From NCBI GenBank assembly GCA_009809945.1, contig WTPW01001128.1, forward strand, positions 1-64,000: 64,000 nucleotides of DNA. The letters run 5' to 3'. Numbering within the stretch: the stretch's first letter is position 1; every line of letters starts with the position of its first letter. The notes beneath the pieces are model-generated. The model was given only the letters and a program-made list of their open reading frames with translations, was not told the origin of the DNA and did not search any database. Positions 1 to 11,189 of this stretch are shown here, piece after piece. This stretch comes from Gigaspora margarita. Lineage: Eukaryota; Glomeromycota; Glomeromycetes; Diversisporales; Gigasporaceae. Both the position numbers and the translations under genes were made by a program.

Positions 1-131
1 ATTATTTAATTTAAAATATAATATATAATAATAATAAATAAAAAAAATAAATTTATAATAAATTGCGAAACCTTGCAAGCATAATTATGTGAATATAATA
101 ATTATTAATTGATATCATATTAGATATATGT

Positions 132-304
132 CAATTACTATCACTATTGATAATAATTAGCAGGGGTGTAGATTATTGATATATATCTGGTTAATCAATA
201 TATATCTAGTAGATATATATCGATTAACTGGATATATATCGATTACTATCACTATCGATAATAATCAGCAGGGTGTTGATCATCGATATATATCTTACCG
301 GTTA
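132..304. repeat. Imperfect tandem duplication, period about 108 bp
   Basis: The stretch beginning 'attactatcactat' at about 134 recurs at about 242, each followed by 'gataataat..agcaggg' and then by 'gatatatatc' motifs. The second copy has several C/G bases where the first has T/A. 'gatatatatc' is itself palindromic, so the block can form small hairpins. No gene is visible here; the 68-aa frame across it is low-complexity I/Y-rich translation. Confidence 0.7.
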
Positions 305-942
305 GTAATCGATATATATCTATATATAAAATTTGCTGATGTAATACATATTTTTTATTTAATGGAATATAAAAAATTTTAATATTTTGTTGTTTATTTC
401 TTTTAACATGTTATTTTAAGATTCAAATTGTGTTTATTGCAATTTTATTTAGATATATTAATTTGATTTTATTGAAGTTTTTATTTAATATTTATTTAAT
501 AGTATCAGGTTCACTTAGTTTGATCAACTCATCAATAATTACATTACAGTAAATTTAATTTGCAAAGAATTAATTTTATGCAAAATTATTTTGCAATTCA
601 CAGACAAGTTAGTTTTATAAAAAAATAATTTACCAAAAACTAATTTTGCAGGCAAATTAATTCTAGTTATTGTCATTATATAGTGCAGAATACCTAAAGG
701 CTAAAATCATATAATTTGTCTTATTTTCAAAATTTATAATATTTTTGAAATTCTGCATTTTGATTGGTTAAAATTAATTTATAAATTAATTTTAAATATT
801 TTTAAAATTAACCAATAGCAGTAAGCCAAAACAAATAACTTATTTATTTCAAAGTAATTTTTTTTCATATTATATAAAAATATATACTTTTAAACTTTAT
901 AAATTAAAAATATATAATAAGTTTTTAATAAATTAGTTAAAC
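305..942. other. AT-rich intergenic, no gene seen
   Basis: Mostly A/T with short repeated 'aattaattttgca' type motifs (about 560-660) and no plausible protein. It forms the left flank of the LINE insertion. Confidence 0.6.
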
Positions 943-956
943 TAAAAATATCAGCT
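943..956. repeat. Left target-site duplication of the LINE
   Basis: 'taaaaatatcagct' here is identical to 8900-8913. The next two bases differ (cc against tc), which sets the length at 14 bp. Confidence 0.88.
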
Positions 957-1569
957 CCAAGTCTGTTTCATAATTTTACAAGATTTTACAAACCAATTAA
1001 TTCAAAAAAAACTCTTTCTGCTGATCACTGAAACCAAATCGGGAGCCAAAGAAAACAACAACAAAATACGGAAAATAACAGAAAATATAGCACGAGCCAC
1101 CAAACATAGCACAGAAATCCATTACAACATCAAAAGGAATAACGCAGGACAAAATAACACAAACAAAAACAAAGAAAGTACAAATTCTCTTGCGAATCGA
1201 CAAAAATATAGACAGCAAGCAAGGGAAATACACAAGAAGAAGTTAATTTGATGATCGGTAACATAGATAAAGAACCAAGGAATAACGTAAATCTACTCCA
1301 GTAGAGTTGAGTAGTACAAAAGCAACTAGAGAACATATACGGTTGACCTGCTGCACACAAAATACAAAGGAAATTTTTGGTCAAAAGTGGGTGATAGCAA
1401 ATACCATGTATTGCAGATCACTAACAGATTATATAAGCAAATAGACGTGTACAGGAAAACAACAATCAACAAGTAAACAATAGAAGATCAGCTATATCAA
1501 AACAAATAAACAAACACGTAAACGTGGGAATATCTAAAATTAGTAATCAACAAGATAAGAACAAGATAA

Positions 1570-2965
1570 ATGAACATCAAACAGGTACCGGACTGGAAAG
1601 TAAAGTTCCTCAAAGGAGGATGTGAGGCACTTAGAGGTGGCGTGCACAAATATATAAAATTCTTAAATACGTCATGTACAAAAACACAGACGATTGACTC
1701 TGAGTTAGCAAAAGCAATAGAAGTATTATCAGCAGAAGAGATATGTTTGGTTAGACAGTTAATAGAAAACTATCGCAATTTAACAGAAAAGCAGTTTAAA
1801 GAAATTCAGATGGTCACAAACGAAAAGAGAAAAGAGTGTGAGAAACTCTCAGAAGAAAGAAGTTGTTGATAGAAGCAGAATGTGGTACACTAGACTATGG
1901 CATTGAGGAAAAAATGCACAGTACAGCAGAACCTATGAATATAAGTACGGCAATAGAAAATCAAATATCTTGTATAATTGACAAGAATGAAGGCTGTGAA
2001 GTGAAGACGAGCAACATAGAAGAGAAAAGGACTGAAGCCAAACAAGAATCAGCTCCAACAGTGCAAAGTGCACAAGCACTAAAGGAAGATATGAGTGGCA
2101 TTATAAAGAACAGGGAAAAACCAAGTGGAATATACACAGTATGGGATATACCTAGAGACATTTCACCACGCACGCTCCAGAAAAAATTGAGTTTCTTTGG
2201 AAATATATCAATAATTCAATAGAGAGGCAGAGAAGCAAGTAGTGCAGCCTTAATACAAATCAGATTTAAGAGTATATAAAGAAAACAAAATTGGGAAAGC
2301 AAATGGGCTGTTGTACTCGAAAGATCAGGAAGATTGTTGTGCATGACGATGAATGAATTTGACAAGGAGGAATTAGGAAGAAGGAATCAATATAAAACGA
2401 AGTAACAAACATACCCAAGTATGCAATTGATTCACTTTTACTAAGACAACTAAGTAAAGTAAACGCAAAGTCAGTTTATATTACAAACAACTGTCATAGT
2501 AATCCAAGAAAAATAGCAATAGTATATTTCGAATCACAAGAAGACATGACCAAAGCAAGAGAATCTGAAATATACTACTATAACACAAAACTTGAGTGGT
2601 GGAACCCAGCATATGAAGTACAAAAAGAAAGTGAGAAATACAGAAGCACAAGGCCAGAGTGCAACGAAGGTTTGAAGAGAAAATATTGCATAGAGGAAAT
2701 AAACACTAACAAAAGAAGAGAAGTGAATCCCTGAAGAGAAAGTGAAGGAAGCAAAAGGACCAAGACTTCAGAGGACAAAAGTAAAAACCACCATTATGAG
2801 AGCAGGCGTGGAAAAAACTATGAACGGTGGAACAGAAGAGGAAAATGTGTAGAAAGATTTAGTAGCAGAAGTTCTGAAAGAGGTAGTATGAATGAGGATA
2901 TTTGGATGAAATTGAAGGAGTTAGAAAGAACAATTAAAGGGTTGGTAGGCCCTAACTACTCCTAA
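1570..2965 (+). pseudogene. LINE ORF1, RNA-binding/nucleocapsid-like protein, broken
   Basis: ORF1 of the LINE, expected to bind the element RNA. It starts at the ATG at 1570 in frame 1 and runs 99 residues with a charged helical stretch likely to form a coiled coil (about residues 40-95). Reading shifts to frame 3 at about 1863 and carries 'YTVWDIPRDISPRTLQKKLS' (about 2135-2195), which resembles the first strand and helix of an RRM-like fold. After a stop at 2220-2222 the protein resumes in frame 2 near 2460 ('VYITNNC', 'ARESEIYYYNTKLEWW'), passes one TGA at 2732, and ends at a TAA at 2963-2965 after a basic Arg/Ser tail. From 2966 to 3317 polar, Gln/Asn-rich translations in other frames may be the rest of ORF1. 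Family assignment rests on position and composition; no zinc knuckle is seen. Confidence 0.6.
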
Positions 2966-3326
2966 CGAGCACACCAGTTGAATCACAGAATAGTAGTAGA
3001 TAGCATAAGTCTACTAGTCGACAAGGCGCAACAAACTTAAGACTTACAGCGCAAAATAAAAATGGAGAATCAAGCAGAGCTGCACAGAATAGAAATAAAG
3101 AGATAGATGTATTTCTGACGGAACAAAGACTAGCATTCGAAACATTGCAAAAGAAGGAAACTAAACACAAAGTGCATAAAGTAAAGAGGAAGATCAGGTA
3201 ACCCGCAACAAAAAGGGAAAGTTAGGAAAAAGAAAAGAAAACCCAAAATCAAGCAGGGCCCAAGCAAAGGAAAAAGGAAAAGAAGTGAACAATAGAGAAA
3301 GCTATGCAGAAGAAGAAAACTAGTCT

Positions 3327-4574
3327 TTGTGTAAAATAGGAACACATAACATTAAAGAAATCAAGGGCAGCAAGATAAAACTTGAAGCAATTATTGATAC
3401 AATGAAGGAGGAAAAAATAGATTTTATGGGAATATGTGAAACTAATATAGCAGAAAAAGAAGGAAAATTAACATTAAAGAATGAGTCAGAAATACTAAGT
3501 ATTTGGACAGAGACAATAGAGGAAAAAAAGAAAGGTTTTGGTGTCGGCCTATTAATCGGAAAAAAGTGGTCTAGACATATAGTGAAGGTAGAAAAACTTG
3601 AGGCATATGCACTAAAAGTGGACCTAATGTTCAAAAGATTAGACTATAGTATAATAGCATTGTATGCTCCCCCAAATGACATGAACACAAGAAAGAAAAT
3701 TTGGAAATTTATTCAAAATAGACTAGACCAAAATTATAAAAGAGAACGTAGATTTATAATACTGGGAGATTTCAACTATGAGTAGCAAGAAGAAGCTATA
3801 CTAAGAGGTCGTGAAGTGGAAAAAAACAGAGAGTCAGAAAACATGTTCCATTATATGTTAAATAAGGATTTGATAGACTCGCACAAATGTTAGAATCAAG
3901 AAGAAGCAAAACCTACATAGAAAGGAAGAGGAATAGAAACCCATATTGACTTCATATAGCTGTCTAGGGAATGCAAAAACAATGTGCTTAAAACATACAC
4001 CTTGGATATGTCAGAAACAACGACAAGCGATCATGTCCTTGTAGTAACCAAAATACTAATGGATATAAATAGGGGTTGTGTAAGAGCTGCAATATGTAGA
4101 AGAGCAAAAACAAAGAAGATTGAATTAGATACAGAAAACATAAAAGACGAAGACTGGACTGCATATGCTCATCACCTGGATAGAAAATTGGAAACAAAGT
4201 GGAGAGAGTACCNNAAAGAAAATAANNTNNAAAAGGTNCACAACNNGGAGGTCTTAGACAAGGGTTGGAAACTGATCAAAGAAGGTATTATCGCATCGGT
4301 AAATAAGCACTTACCAAAAAAGCGTAAAGTGAAAACCATCGTTCAGAGTATACAAAGTGAGGAACTGCAAAAAATGAGAAGGAAAGTCAAAATTCTGAGC
4401 AAATTGTGCAGAAGAAACAAATATAATATAGGAAAAAGCATTGAGAAGAGTGACCAATGTGCAATACACCAAAACCTAGAAGAGGAAAGCTCTACGCAAA
4501 ATAGTTATTTAGTTTGGTTAGAGAAATTAGGGAAAAAGTTAACAGAAAGAAGGAAGACTGAACACACCATATAG
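3327..4574 (+). pseudogene. LINE ORF2 part 1: AP-like endonuclease domain
   Basis: N-terminal endonuclease of ORF2, which nicks target DNA to prime reverse transcription. Visible in frame 3: 'THNI' near the start, 'GICETN' (catalytic Glu), 'IIALYAPPN', 'FIILGDFN', then after interruptions 'GIETHIDFI' and 'TSDHVLVV' (the SDH motif), so all hallmark endonuclease motifs survive. The same frame runs without a shift from 3327 to 4574 but is cut by TAG codons near 3783, 3890, 3917 and 3957, several at places where the family would tolerate Trp. The start is placed just after a stop at about 3318; the true initiator is uncertain. Residues 4213-4246 contain N bases. Confidence 0.82.
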
Positions 4575-7178
4575 CACGTGATGCGAAATAAGGCCGAAGA
4601 AGAAGATATGTAAAAATGCATAGAAGCAAGAGGTGAAATGATCGTTTCAGACCAACGAAGGATGTTAAATAGTATATTAGATAGATATGGAGACAAGATA
4701 GTAATAGATAGACTAGTGGTAGATAAAGAGGGAGAGGAGATTTTGCTAAATGATGAAGTAAAAGTAAAGAACCACGTAGCAGAGCACTTTGAACTTTAGT
4801 ATAGCTCTAGAAAGATAAAAGTTAAAAAAATGGATGACAAATGGAAGGAGAAGTATAGTCCAATTGAAGACATAGATGGAAACTGGTACAAGGAGTTAAC
4901 CAAGGAGATAAGCGAGCAGGAATGGCTAGAAGCCATGGAAAAGACCAAAAATAACTCAGCACCAGGCGCATCTGGAATAACGTATCTGGTACTTAAAAAA
5001 GTAGGAAAGAAAACTAATAAAATACTGCGAACATTTGCAATCATGTGCATAAGAAGTGGAAAAATCCCAAAAGAATGGAAAAAGGGCTTACTGTACGCAA
5101 TACCCAAAAATGAATTTTGGAACTATAATCTTAATAACATCCGTCCAATAATGCTATTAGAAACACTGTGGAAAACAACAGTGAGAATAATTAATAGAAG
5201 AATGAGTAGAACGATTAAAGACAAAGGAGTTTTAAAAGGAAATAATTTCGCAGGCTTGCCTGGAGATTCCACAAGCACCCCAATACAGATAATGAACAAT
5301 ATAATTGAGGAAGCAAAAGAGAAAGAGAAAGAACTTTGGGTTTTATTGCAAGACATGAAAAAGGCATTTGACTCTGTAAACCTCTTTATGCTCAAACTTG
5401 CAATGGAAAGAATCAAAATACTGCCAAGAGTCATAGAATTTTTACTGGACTTATATGATAATCGGAAAATCGAAGTCATCACGGCTTTGGTAATAGCTGG
5501 GAGGTAAATGCAAAAGACGGTATCGACCAAGGGGAGGTGGTGTCTCCTTTAATGTGGAGAATATTTTATGATCCCTTGTTGAGAATGGTGCAGAATCAAA
5601 AAAGCTTGGGGTATGAGATATCAGTGCAATGGCCAGCTGATATATTAACAGGGAAGACAGATGATATATCATGGAGACAGGCAGCAATGGCCTATGCGGA
5701 CGATACCACGTGGATCGCAAAGTCAAAGGAAGACCTAAAATCGATTATAAGTATAGCTAATAAATTCTACGAAATTAATGACATAAAAATAAACGAAAAG
5801 AAGTCAGAGCTCTTGGTAATTAATGGTAATAGTACGGAGTTAAATGTTGAAGTAGGAGAGAATAAAAGCATAGTGCAGGCAAAAAATGCAGATCAAGCAG
5901 TAAGATTTCTAGGAGTCTGGCTAATAGGAAAAGGAGGAAAAAGACATGTAAATAAAATAATTCAAAGAGAAATAGATGCACTAGTGCAAGTAGTTAAGAA
6001 AAAGAGGATCACATTGAGTCAGCTGATATACATAAACAATAAGGTATTACTGCCAAGGGCAGAATACAAGCTGCAAACAACATTCCTAAGTAGAAAAGAA
6101 TGTGAAAAGCTGCAACGGCCATTTTTAAGAATACTAAAACAAAAAAGTGGTCTAGCCCTGAATATACTGAATAGTATATTGAGTTATAGAAACATAGTAG
6201 GGGTGCAATTTCTATGGAATAGTCATGTGGCACATCACATCATAGGACTAACGATAAAACTCAATGATACCGAAGGGGCGAGTAACTCAACGTGGATCTG
6301 TATTAGACAAGCACAAGTTTACAACAAGTGCACAAAATCGATATTAAGCTTAGAAAAGGAACAACTGAATGCTATAGAAGCCACACATAATATGGCACTT
6401 CATGTAGTAAGAGAAGCACATGTTCTAGGTTTTGGTTTCGAAGTAGGACACATGGAAAAATGTTTAGAAATTGCGGAAAAAGGAATGGAGATATGAAAGG
6501 TACTATGAAAGGACCTAGAAAAAGGCTTCCAAAGTGGAGAGAATTTACAACTATACCTGGTAGAACAGCTAATTAATAATGATGGCGAAAGAATACTAAC
6601 ATGGAAACAAGTAAGAAATATAAGAAACAAGAAAGGTTTTGGGAAAAAGCCGGAGTGGTACAAGTTTCTAGAAGAAAAGATAATTGAAGATAGGAACACA
6701 AGACAAGTCAAGAGCAAATTTAGGCAAATAAATGGAAACGTGTATGTGATATGACCAGAATTGGTACAAATATCGAGTGACGGCCGAAGGCATGAAATGA
6801 TTGTCTTTGGTAATGGAAGCAAGGAAGCACAAATAGGAAAAGTAATAGGAAGGAAGGGCCCAAAGCGAACTATGATAGTAGAACATTGGCAGAAGAGTGA
6901 AAATAGTAGTAGTACAAAACAAGAAATTGCATGGTGCATTGGATGCAAAGAAAACCAAGAAAAGGATGAAAACTTGTGTATCGTGTATAAAAGGTTCAAA
7001 AATGAGAAATGGGCACTAAACAAGCGACTAGTCAAGAAATCGGAAAGTAAGATCCTCTGTGAAATAGACCTAATAAATATAGGGACAGTAGCTATGGAAG
7101 ACCCAAGAATGTTGAGTATAGAAAATCAGCAGGTAGAAAGAGTAGTAATTAGCTGTCGGGAGAGCGAGATATTGAACG
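4575..7178 (+). pseudogene. LINE ORF2 part 2: reverse transcriptase domain
   Basis: Continues ORF2 in the same frame with stops at 4572 (TAG), 4609 (TAA) and about 4797 (TAG). RT signatures: 'APGASGITY' (fingers), 'IPKEWKKG', 'NIRPIMLLETLWKT', 'MKKAFDSVN' (motif A with catalytic Asp), then a one-base deletion at about 5481-5486 that moves reading to frame 2, where 'DGIDQGEVVSPLMW' and 'MAYADDTTW' (motif C, YADD at 5693-5704) follow intact. The thumb and connection regions continue to about 7178, cut by TGA at 6494, about 6506 and about 6752. All catalytic residues are kept, so decay seems to be by scattered stops rather than by loss of domains. Confidence 0.88.
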
Positions 7179-7179
7179 A

Positions 7180-8655
7180 ATGGATACCAAATATCAAAAT
7201 ACGAAAGAAGTTAGAAGAGTTGAGGAAAAAGAAAATTGGGATATCTTCACAGATGGTTCTATGGAGATAATAGAAGTACAGAGTGAAAGTATACGTAAAC
7301 GACAATTGGGGATCAGATGGAAAGCCTACCCAATGAATATGGATCCTGAGAAGTTTGACGAAGACATAAGCTTTCAGGAAGCGATAATTGACTGGCCATT
7401 ATCTACAAGGGCAGAATTGGGAGCTATTGCAATAGCGCTGCTGGCTGTACCATGCAAGACGAAAGTAAGAATTCTCACTGATAGCAAAAACGTGATAAAT
7501 TTAATCAACCAAAATATAGTATACAGTTTAGCCCGGAAGGAGCTAAAATTAAGTAATGGAAATTGGCTAAGAGCAATTAGGGTCTGTATCAAAAAAAGGA
7601 GATAAACCTAGAATTAGTCAAGGTAAAGGTGCATGCGGGAGTAAAAGGTAATGAGGAAGCAGATAAACTCGCGAAAGAAGGTGCCAGTAGAGGTGAAGGA
7701 TTTAGCTTGAGTAGTGGATGGACTAAAGGTTTGAGAATTATACCAAGATGGGATAATCACATAGTAGATAGACCGTTAAGAAAGTTTGTGCAAGAGGTAT
7801 TCATAGCAATCTATGATGTTGCGTGGGCAAGCTCAGCAGCAATAGGTTTGGATATAAAAGGTGGGAATAGTATAGCGGAAGTGGATTGAAAAAGCCATGG
7901 TTGCATTTGAATAAAGTAAAAGGTAGAAACTGCTTCAATGAAAAGGGTAGTAAAAGGTGGGTACATAAAATTAAAAGGATAAATAAGCAGTTGCCAACGA
8001 TGTCAGTCCTACACCAAAGATATCTGAAGATTTACACAGAAGACCAATGCATCACATGTCGCAGCGAGACAGAGACACAAGATCACCTAGCAGAATGCAG
8101 TTCACTTCAGAAAATATGGGAAGATAACAAGGCTGAAGTATTTAAAGAAGCCCTCGAAGATAAGAAGCTAAACTGGGATCACGAGCAAACGAAAATGGGA
8201 AATGCTTTGGGCCAGAAATAGCACCGAAGATAGGAAAAAGAAAAGAAAACTTTTGTTACAGGGTCTGGTTCCTGTAACGAAACAAGAAGAATCGCCCATG
8301 GAAATAAAAGAGAAGAACATAATTTTCGAATGAACGCTAAATATACGGAAAAAATATGTAAACCCAGATGTGAAACCGTGGCAGAATGGGAAAAAGAGAA
8401 GAACATAATGAAAGTAAGAAAGCGTAAATTTGATACAGGAGAGAAAAGTAATAAAGAAGCGAAAAGCCATCAGAAAAAGAAAAAACCAAGTGAAAAAAAA
8501 GAAATTACCCTGGACGGATCAGAAGATTCGTACAAGCCTATGGGTAAATTTGAAAAGATGGTAAAAGGAGCAAAATACATCTTAAAAAATTGGATAGAAG
8601 GCGCGATGAGGCCATTCTGGATATCATCGGCCAAGCTACAGAAAAATACAAAATA
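7180..8655 (+). pseudogene. LINE ORF2 part 3: RNase H and C-terminal CCHC finger
   Basis: RNase H removes the RNA strand during cDNA synthesis. A shift to frame 1 near 7230 gives 'WDIFTDGSM' (first Asp), 'STRAELGAIAIALL' (Glu) and 'ILTDSKNVI' (second Asp); another shift near 7600 gives 'VKVHAGVKGNEEADKLAKEG' (His and last Asp). A stop/shift near 7887 leads into frame 2, where 'CITCRSETETQDHLAEC' forms a C-x2-C-x8-H-x4-C finger typical of LINE C termini. A TAG at 8219-8221 precedes a basic tail ending near 8655. The region 8656-8880 is 3' untranslated sequence before the A tail. Confidence 0.85.
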
Positions 8656-8899
8656 AGGGATGATCCTGACAAAGCCAGCAAGAGCTTATCGATGATAATT
8701 TGAAAGTTTTTATACGCTAGAAAACAGAAAATTAGAGACAAATCTTGACTGCAGCAGATCACATTTAGGTACTTCGGTAACCGGATGAGTCTTTATTGTG
8801 ATAGGGAGGGAATCGTAGGCATTAGTCTAGAAATCCTAGAGTAGCATACTCGTATCTCAAATAATAAAGGCAGGATTGCCCAAAAAAAAAATAAATAAA

Positions 8900-8913
8900 T
8901 AAAAATATCAGCT
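8900..8913. repeat. Right target-site duplication of the LINE
   Basis: 'taaaaatatcagct', identical to 943-956, directly follows the A-rich tail. The neighbouring poly(A) is the 3' end expected for target-primed integration. Confidence 0.88.
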
Positions 8914-9345
8914 TCTTTTTTTTGATATTATTTTTATATTAAATATTATTAGCTTTTAAAATTTGAAAAGCCTTTAAGTGTCTTGTACTGTAGTCAAGTT
9001 TAGGTTTAAAGTTGTTGCTATTTATAAAAAAATTATCAGTACAATATATTGAATTAATCATTTATAAAATAATTATCTATAAGCTAAGTTTTCAAAAAGT
9101 TTGCTAGTAAAATAATATGGAATTAGATTTCTTTCTTTATTATATATTGATTATTTTTATTTTTATTTCATAATAATTAACAATATAATTTAGTCCAAAG
9201 AAAAATAAGGTTTTAACCCTACATTAATTTATTACAATATTAATTATATATAGTAAATGTTGTGTAGCAACCAATAATGATTTTATTTGACAGGTGAAAA
9301 ATCTAAAGGATTATGGATAATTATTTTTACATGATAGTTAAAAAA
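8914..9345. other. AT-rich intergenic, no gene seen
   Basis: No coding signal, RNA gene or clear repeat was recognised. Confidence 0.5.
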
Positions 9346-9426
9346 GCATCTGGCCTTGAATTTAATGTGCTAACCTGGACCATGAAGGGACTCAGATTGT
9401 GAATGCTTAAATTCAAAGCCAGATGC
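9346..9426. repeat. 81-bp hairpin with 20-bp stem
   Basis: 'gcatctggccttgaatttaa' (9346-9365) pairs with 'ttaaattcaaagccagatgc' (9407-9426) with a single G:U position, enclosing a 41-nt loop. It could be a short MITE or a hairpin-type RNA precursor. No flanking duplication is clear. Confidence 0.65.
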
Positions 9427-9745
9427 ACTATTATTGGATACAAATATTTAGCAACAGACCTCTTTTTATTTTCTTTATAACAAATAAATCACTTGAGCTT
9501 AATCAAGTCTATTTGGCATATAATTAGGACTTATATGATCTATATTTATTATTAATTGATTGTCTGCCAATTAATCAGAGATTATTCATTGTATAACATG
9601 ATGTAAATTAAATATAAAATTTACTTATCTGTTATAGGTGGAATGTGGCATGCATATATATATAACTTTTTTTCTTGCTAAGTTAATGACTTGTGTCAAT
9701 TAATTGAAAGTTGTAGAGCTTATCAAAACACATATAACAATGTTA

Positions 9746-9909
9746 ATCATTCAAATCGACCCAGTAAATGGTGAGATATCAGTGTAAAAAAATTGGATGA
9801 CTATATAAAATCTTTGTTTAAACAAACATTGTTTATATGGAGATTTAATATAGTTAGCCAATAGTTTTTTAATGATATCTTGCCATTCACTTGGCTGATC
9901 AAAATGAAT
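9746..9909. repeat. Imperfect palindrome of about 164 bp (MITE-like)
   Basis: The arms fold around 'gtttaaac' near 9818-9825. Left landmarks 'gtgagatatcagtgtaaaaa', 'ttggatgactatat' and 'aaatct' reappear in reverse complement on the right as 'gatatcattaaaaaac', 'ttggctaactatat' and 'aaatct'. There are substitutions throughout, so it is an old element. No gene lies in it. Confidence 0.6.
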
Positions 9910-11159
9910 TGCATGTATGTTGTGGTTGACAGAATTTAACTAGGAATATATCACTTTGCAAATTGCAATAATCATTGTTTCATCAAATAACTGGGAAATA
10001 AATCGGCTAAGAATGTGAATTATTGATTTTGTCTGACATTACTGTAATATTGATTACGCTTGTCATAAATAATATGCAAACTTTAAAATTGTTTTTACAT
10101 ATATGCATAAAAAAAACCAAACAAAAAACTAAACTTCATATAGACTTTTTATCGTCTTTTAAAGGGCGTTAGTCTTATAATTGGTAGATAATCAAAGTAA
10201 TTAAAAGTTTTACTAGATTTAATCTCTCAAAACTAGGCTTTACTATGTTTGATATTGTTATTTGTAGATGCTTCATACCAAGATTAAAAGTTTGAGAAAA
10301 CTTTAAGAATTGTAATAAACTGTAATAGTTATAAAATGGGTATTAGGATTTTGTCACCTTTATTACATACATTGAGATTGATTCTATTATACACTCTAAC
10401 CCCAACCCTAATTTAACTAGGAAATTCCAAATCCACTTAAACTCTATTCCCACCTACGACATATATGCTTATTGACTAATGATTATGATTGGTGCATGCA
10501 GTTTACATAACCTTCGTTGTTAAGATTCTGCTAGAAACAATGTGCGAAATTAGCGAAATAAAAATAAATAAATAAATAAATATAATATAATTAAATATCT
10601 TATTTCCGGTATACCACGTCATAACTCAACTATATGCAGCATATATGAGCCTGCAAATAATCAAGAAAGCTCTTATCATTTACAAGAATAAATATTTCCA
10701 TTATATTCATATTCTATTAAAAATAGACACTAGAATAATAGAACGCAATTTATTAATTATTAATATTTTTTGATATTTTTTCAATCTAAATACGGTCAAG
10801 TTTCCTGAATGCAATTCACAGTATTGGACTTTTCGGCAGTTTGAACTTAAAATCAATGGAGAAAATAGAGAATTTTTATAAACATATTTGGGCCAGCGTC
10901 AAAGTTTTTGAGGGAGGTCTGACCGTATAATATTATCACTAAAACTTAGATCAGGATAAACATTTTCATTTATTAAAATCGGTTTTCAAATGTTAATTGT
11001 TAATTTTTAGTGTACTAATTTAGATCTATTAGTCTAATATACGCTGAAGTATTTAACCATAATACTAAATTTATTGATGCACTGTTTTATTTATATGTGT
11101 ATTAAAATATAACGAATTTTAAAATTGTCCAAATAATTGTCATAAAACTTGCCTAAAAA
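9910..11159. other. Intergenic, 3' flank of first F-box gene
   Basis: No gene seen. From about 10800 the sequence resembles the downstream flanks of the other F-box genes ('aggtctgaccgtataat', 'gatcaggataaacattttca' here; similar text near 35680-35730), showing that the duplicated unit includes several hundred bases past the stop codon. A telomere-like 'ccccaaccctaa' lies near 10400. Confidence 0.55.
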
Positions 11160-11189
11160 TTAATTATAAAAGGAATTTATATGTAGAAA

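Larger units (their letters stand above)
957..8899 (+). mobile_element. Near full-length LINE (non-LTR retrotransposon), decayed
   Basis: A two-ORF non-LTR retrotransposon of about 7.9 kb. The 14-bp sequence 'taaaaatatcagct' occurs at 943-956 and again at 8900-8913, directly after an A-rich tail (8881-8899), so both ends of one retrotransposition event are visible. Order: about 610 bp 5' leader, ORF1 (from 1570), ORF2 (from about 3327) encoding AP-endonuclease, reverse transcriptase, RNase H and a Cys/His finger, then a 3' region to the A tail. An RNase H domain in ORF2 is known from I/Tad-type LINE groups; the exact clade is not decided here. Many in-frame TAG/TGA/TAA codons and at least four frameshifts show it is no longer able to make its proteins. 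Undetermined bases at 4213-4246 are sequencing gaps. Confidence 0.92.

Noticed and set aside
6400-7035. Minus-strand 211-aa frame within the LINE
   Set aside because: It is a Phe/Ser/Leu-rich shadow of the A-rich coding strand of ORF2, without any motif.
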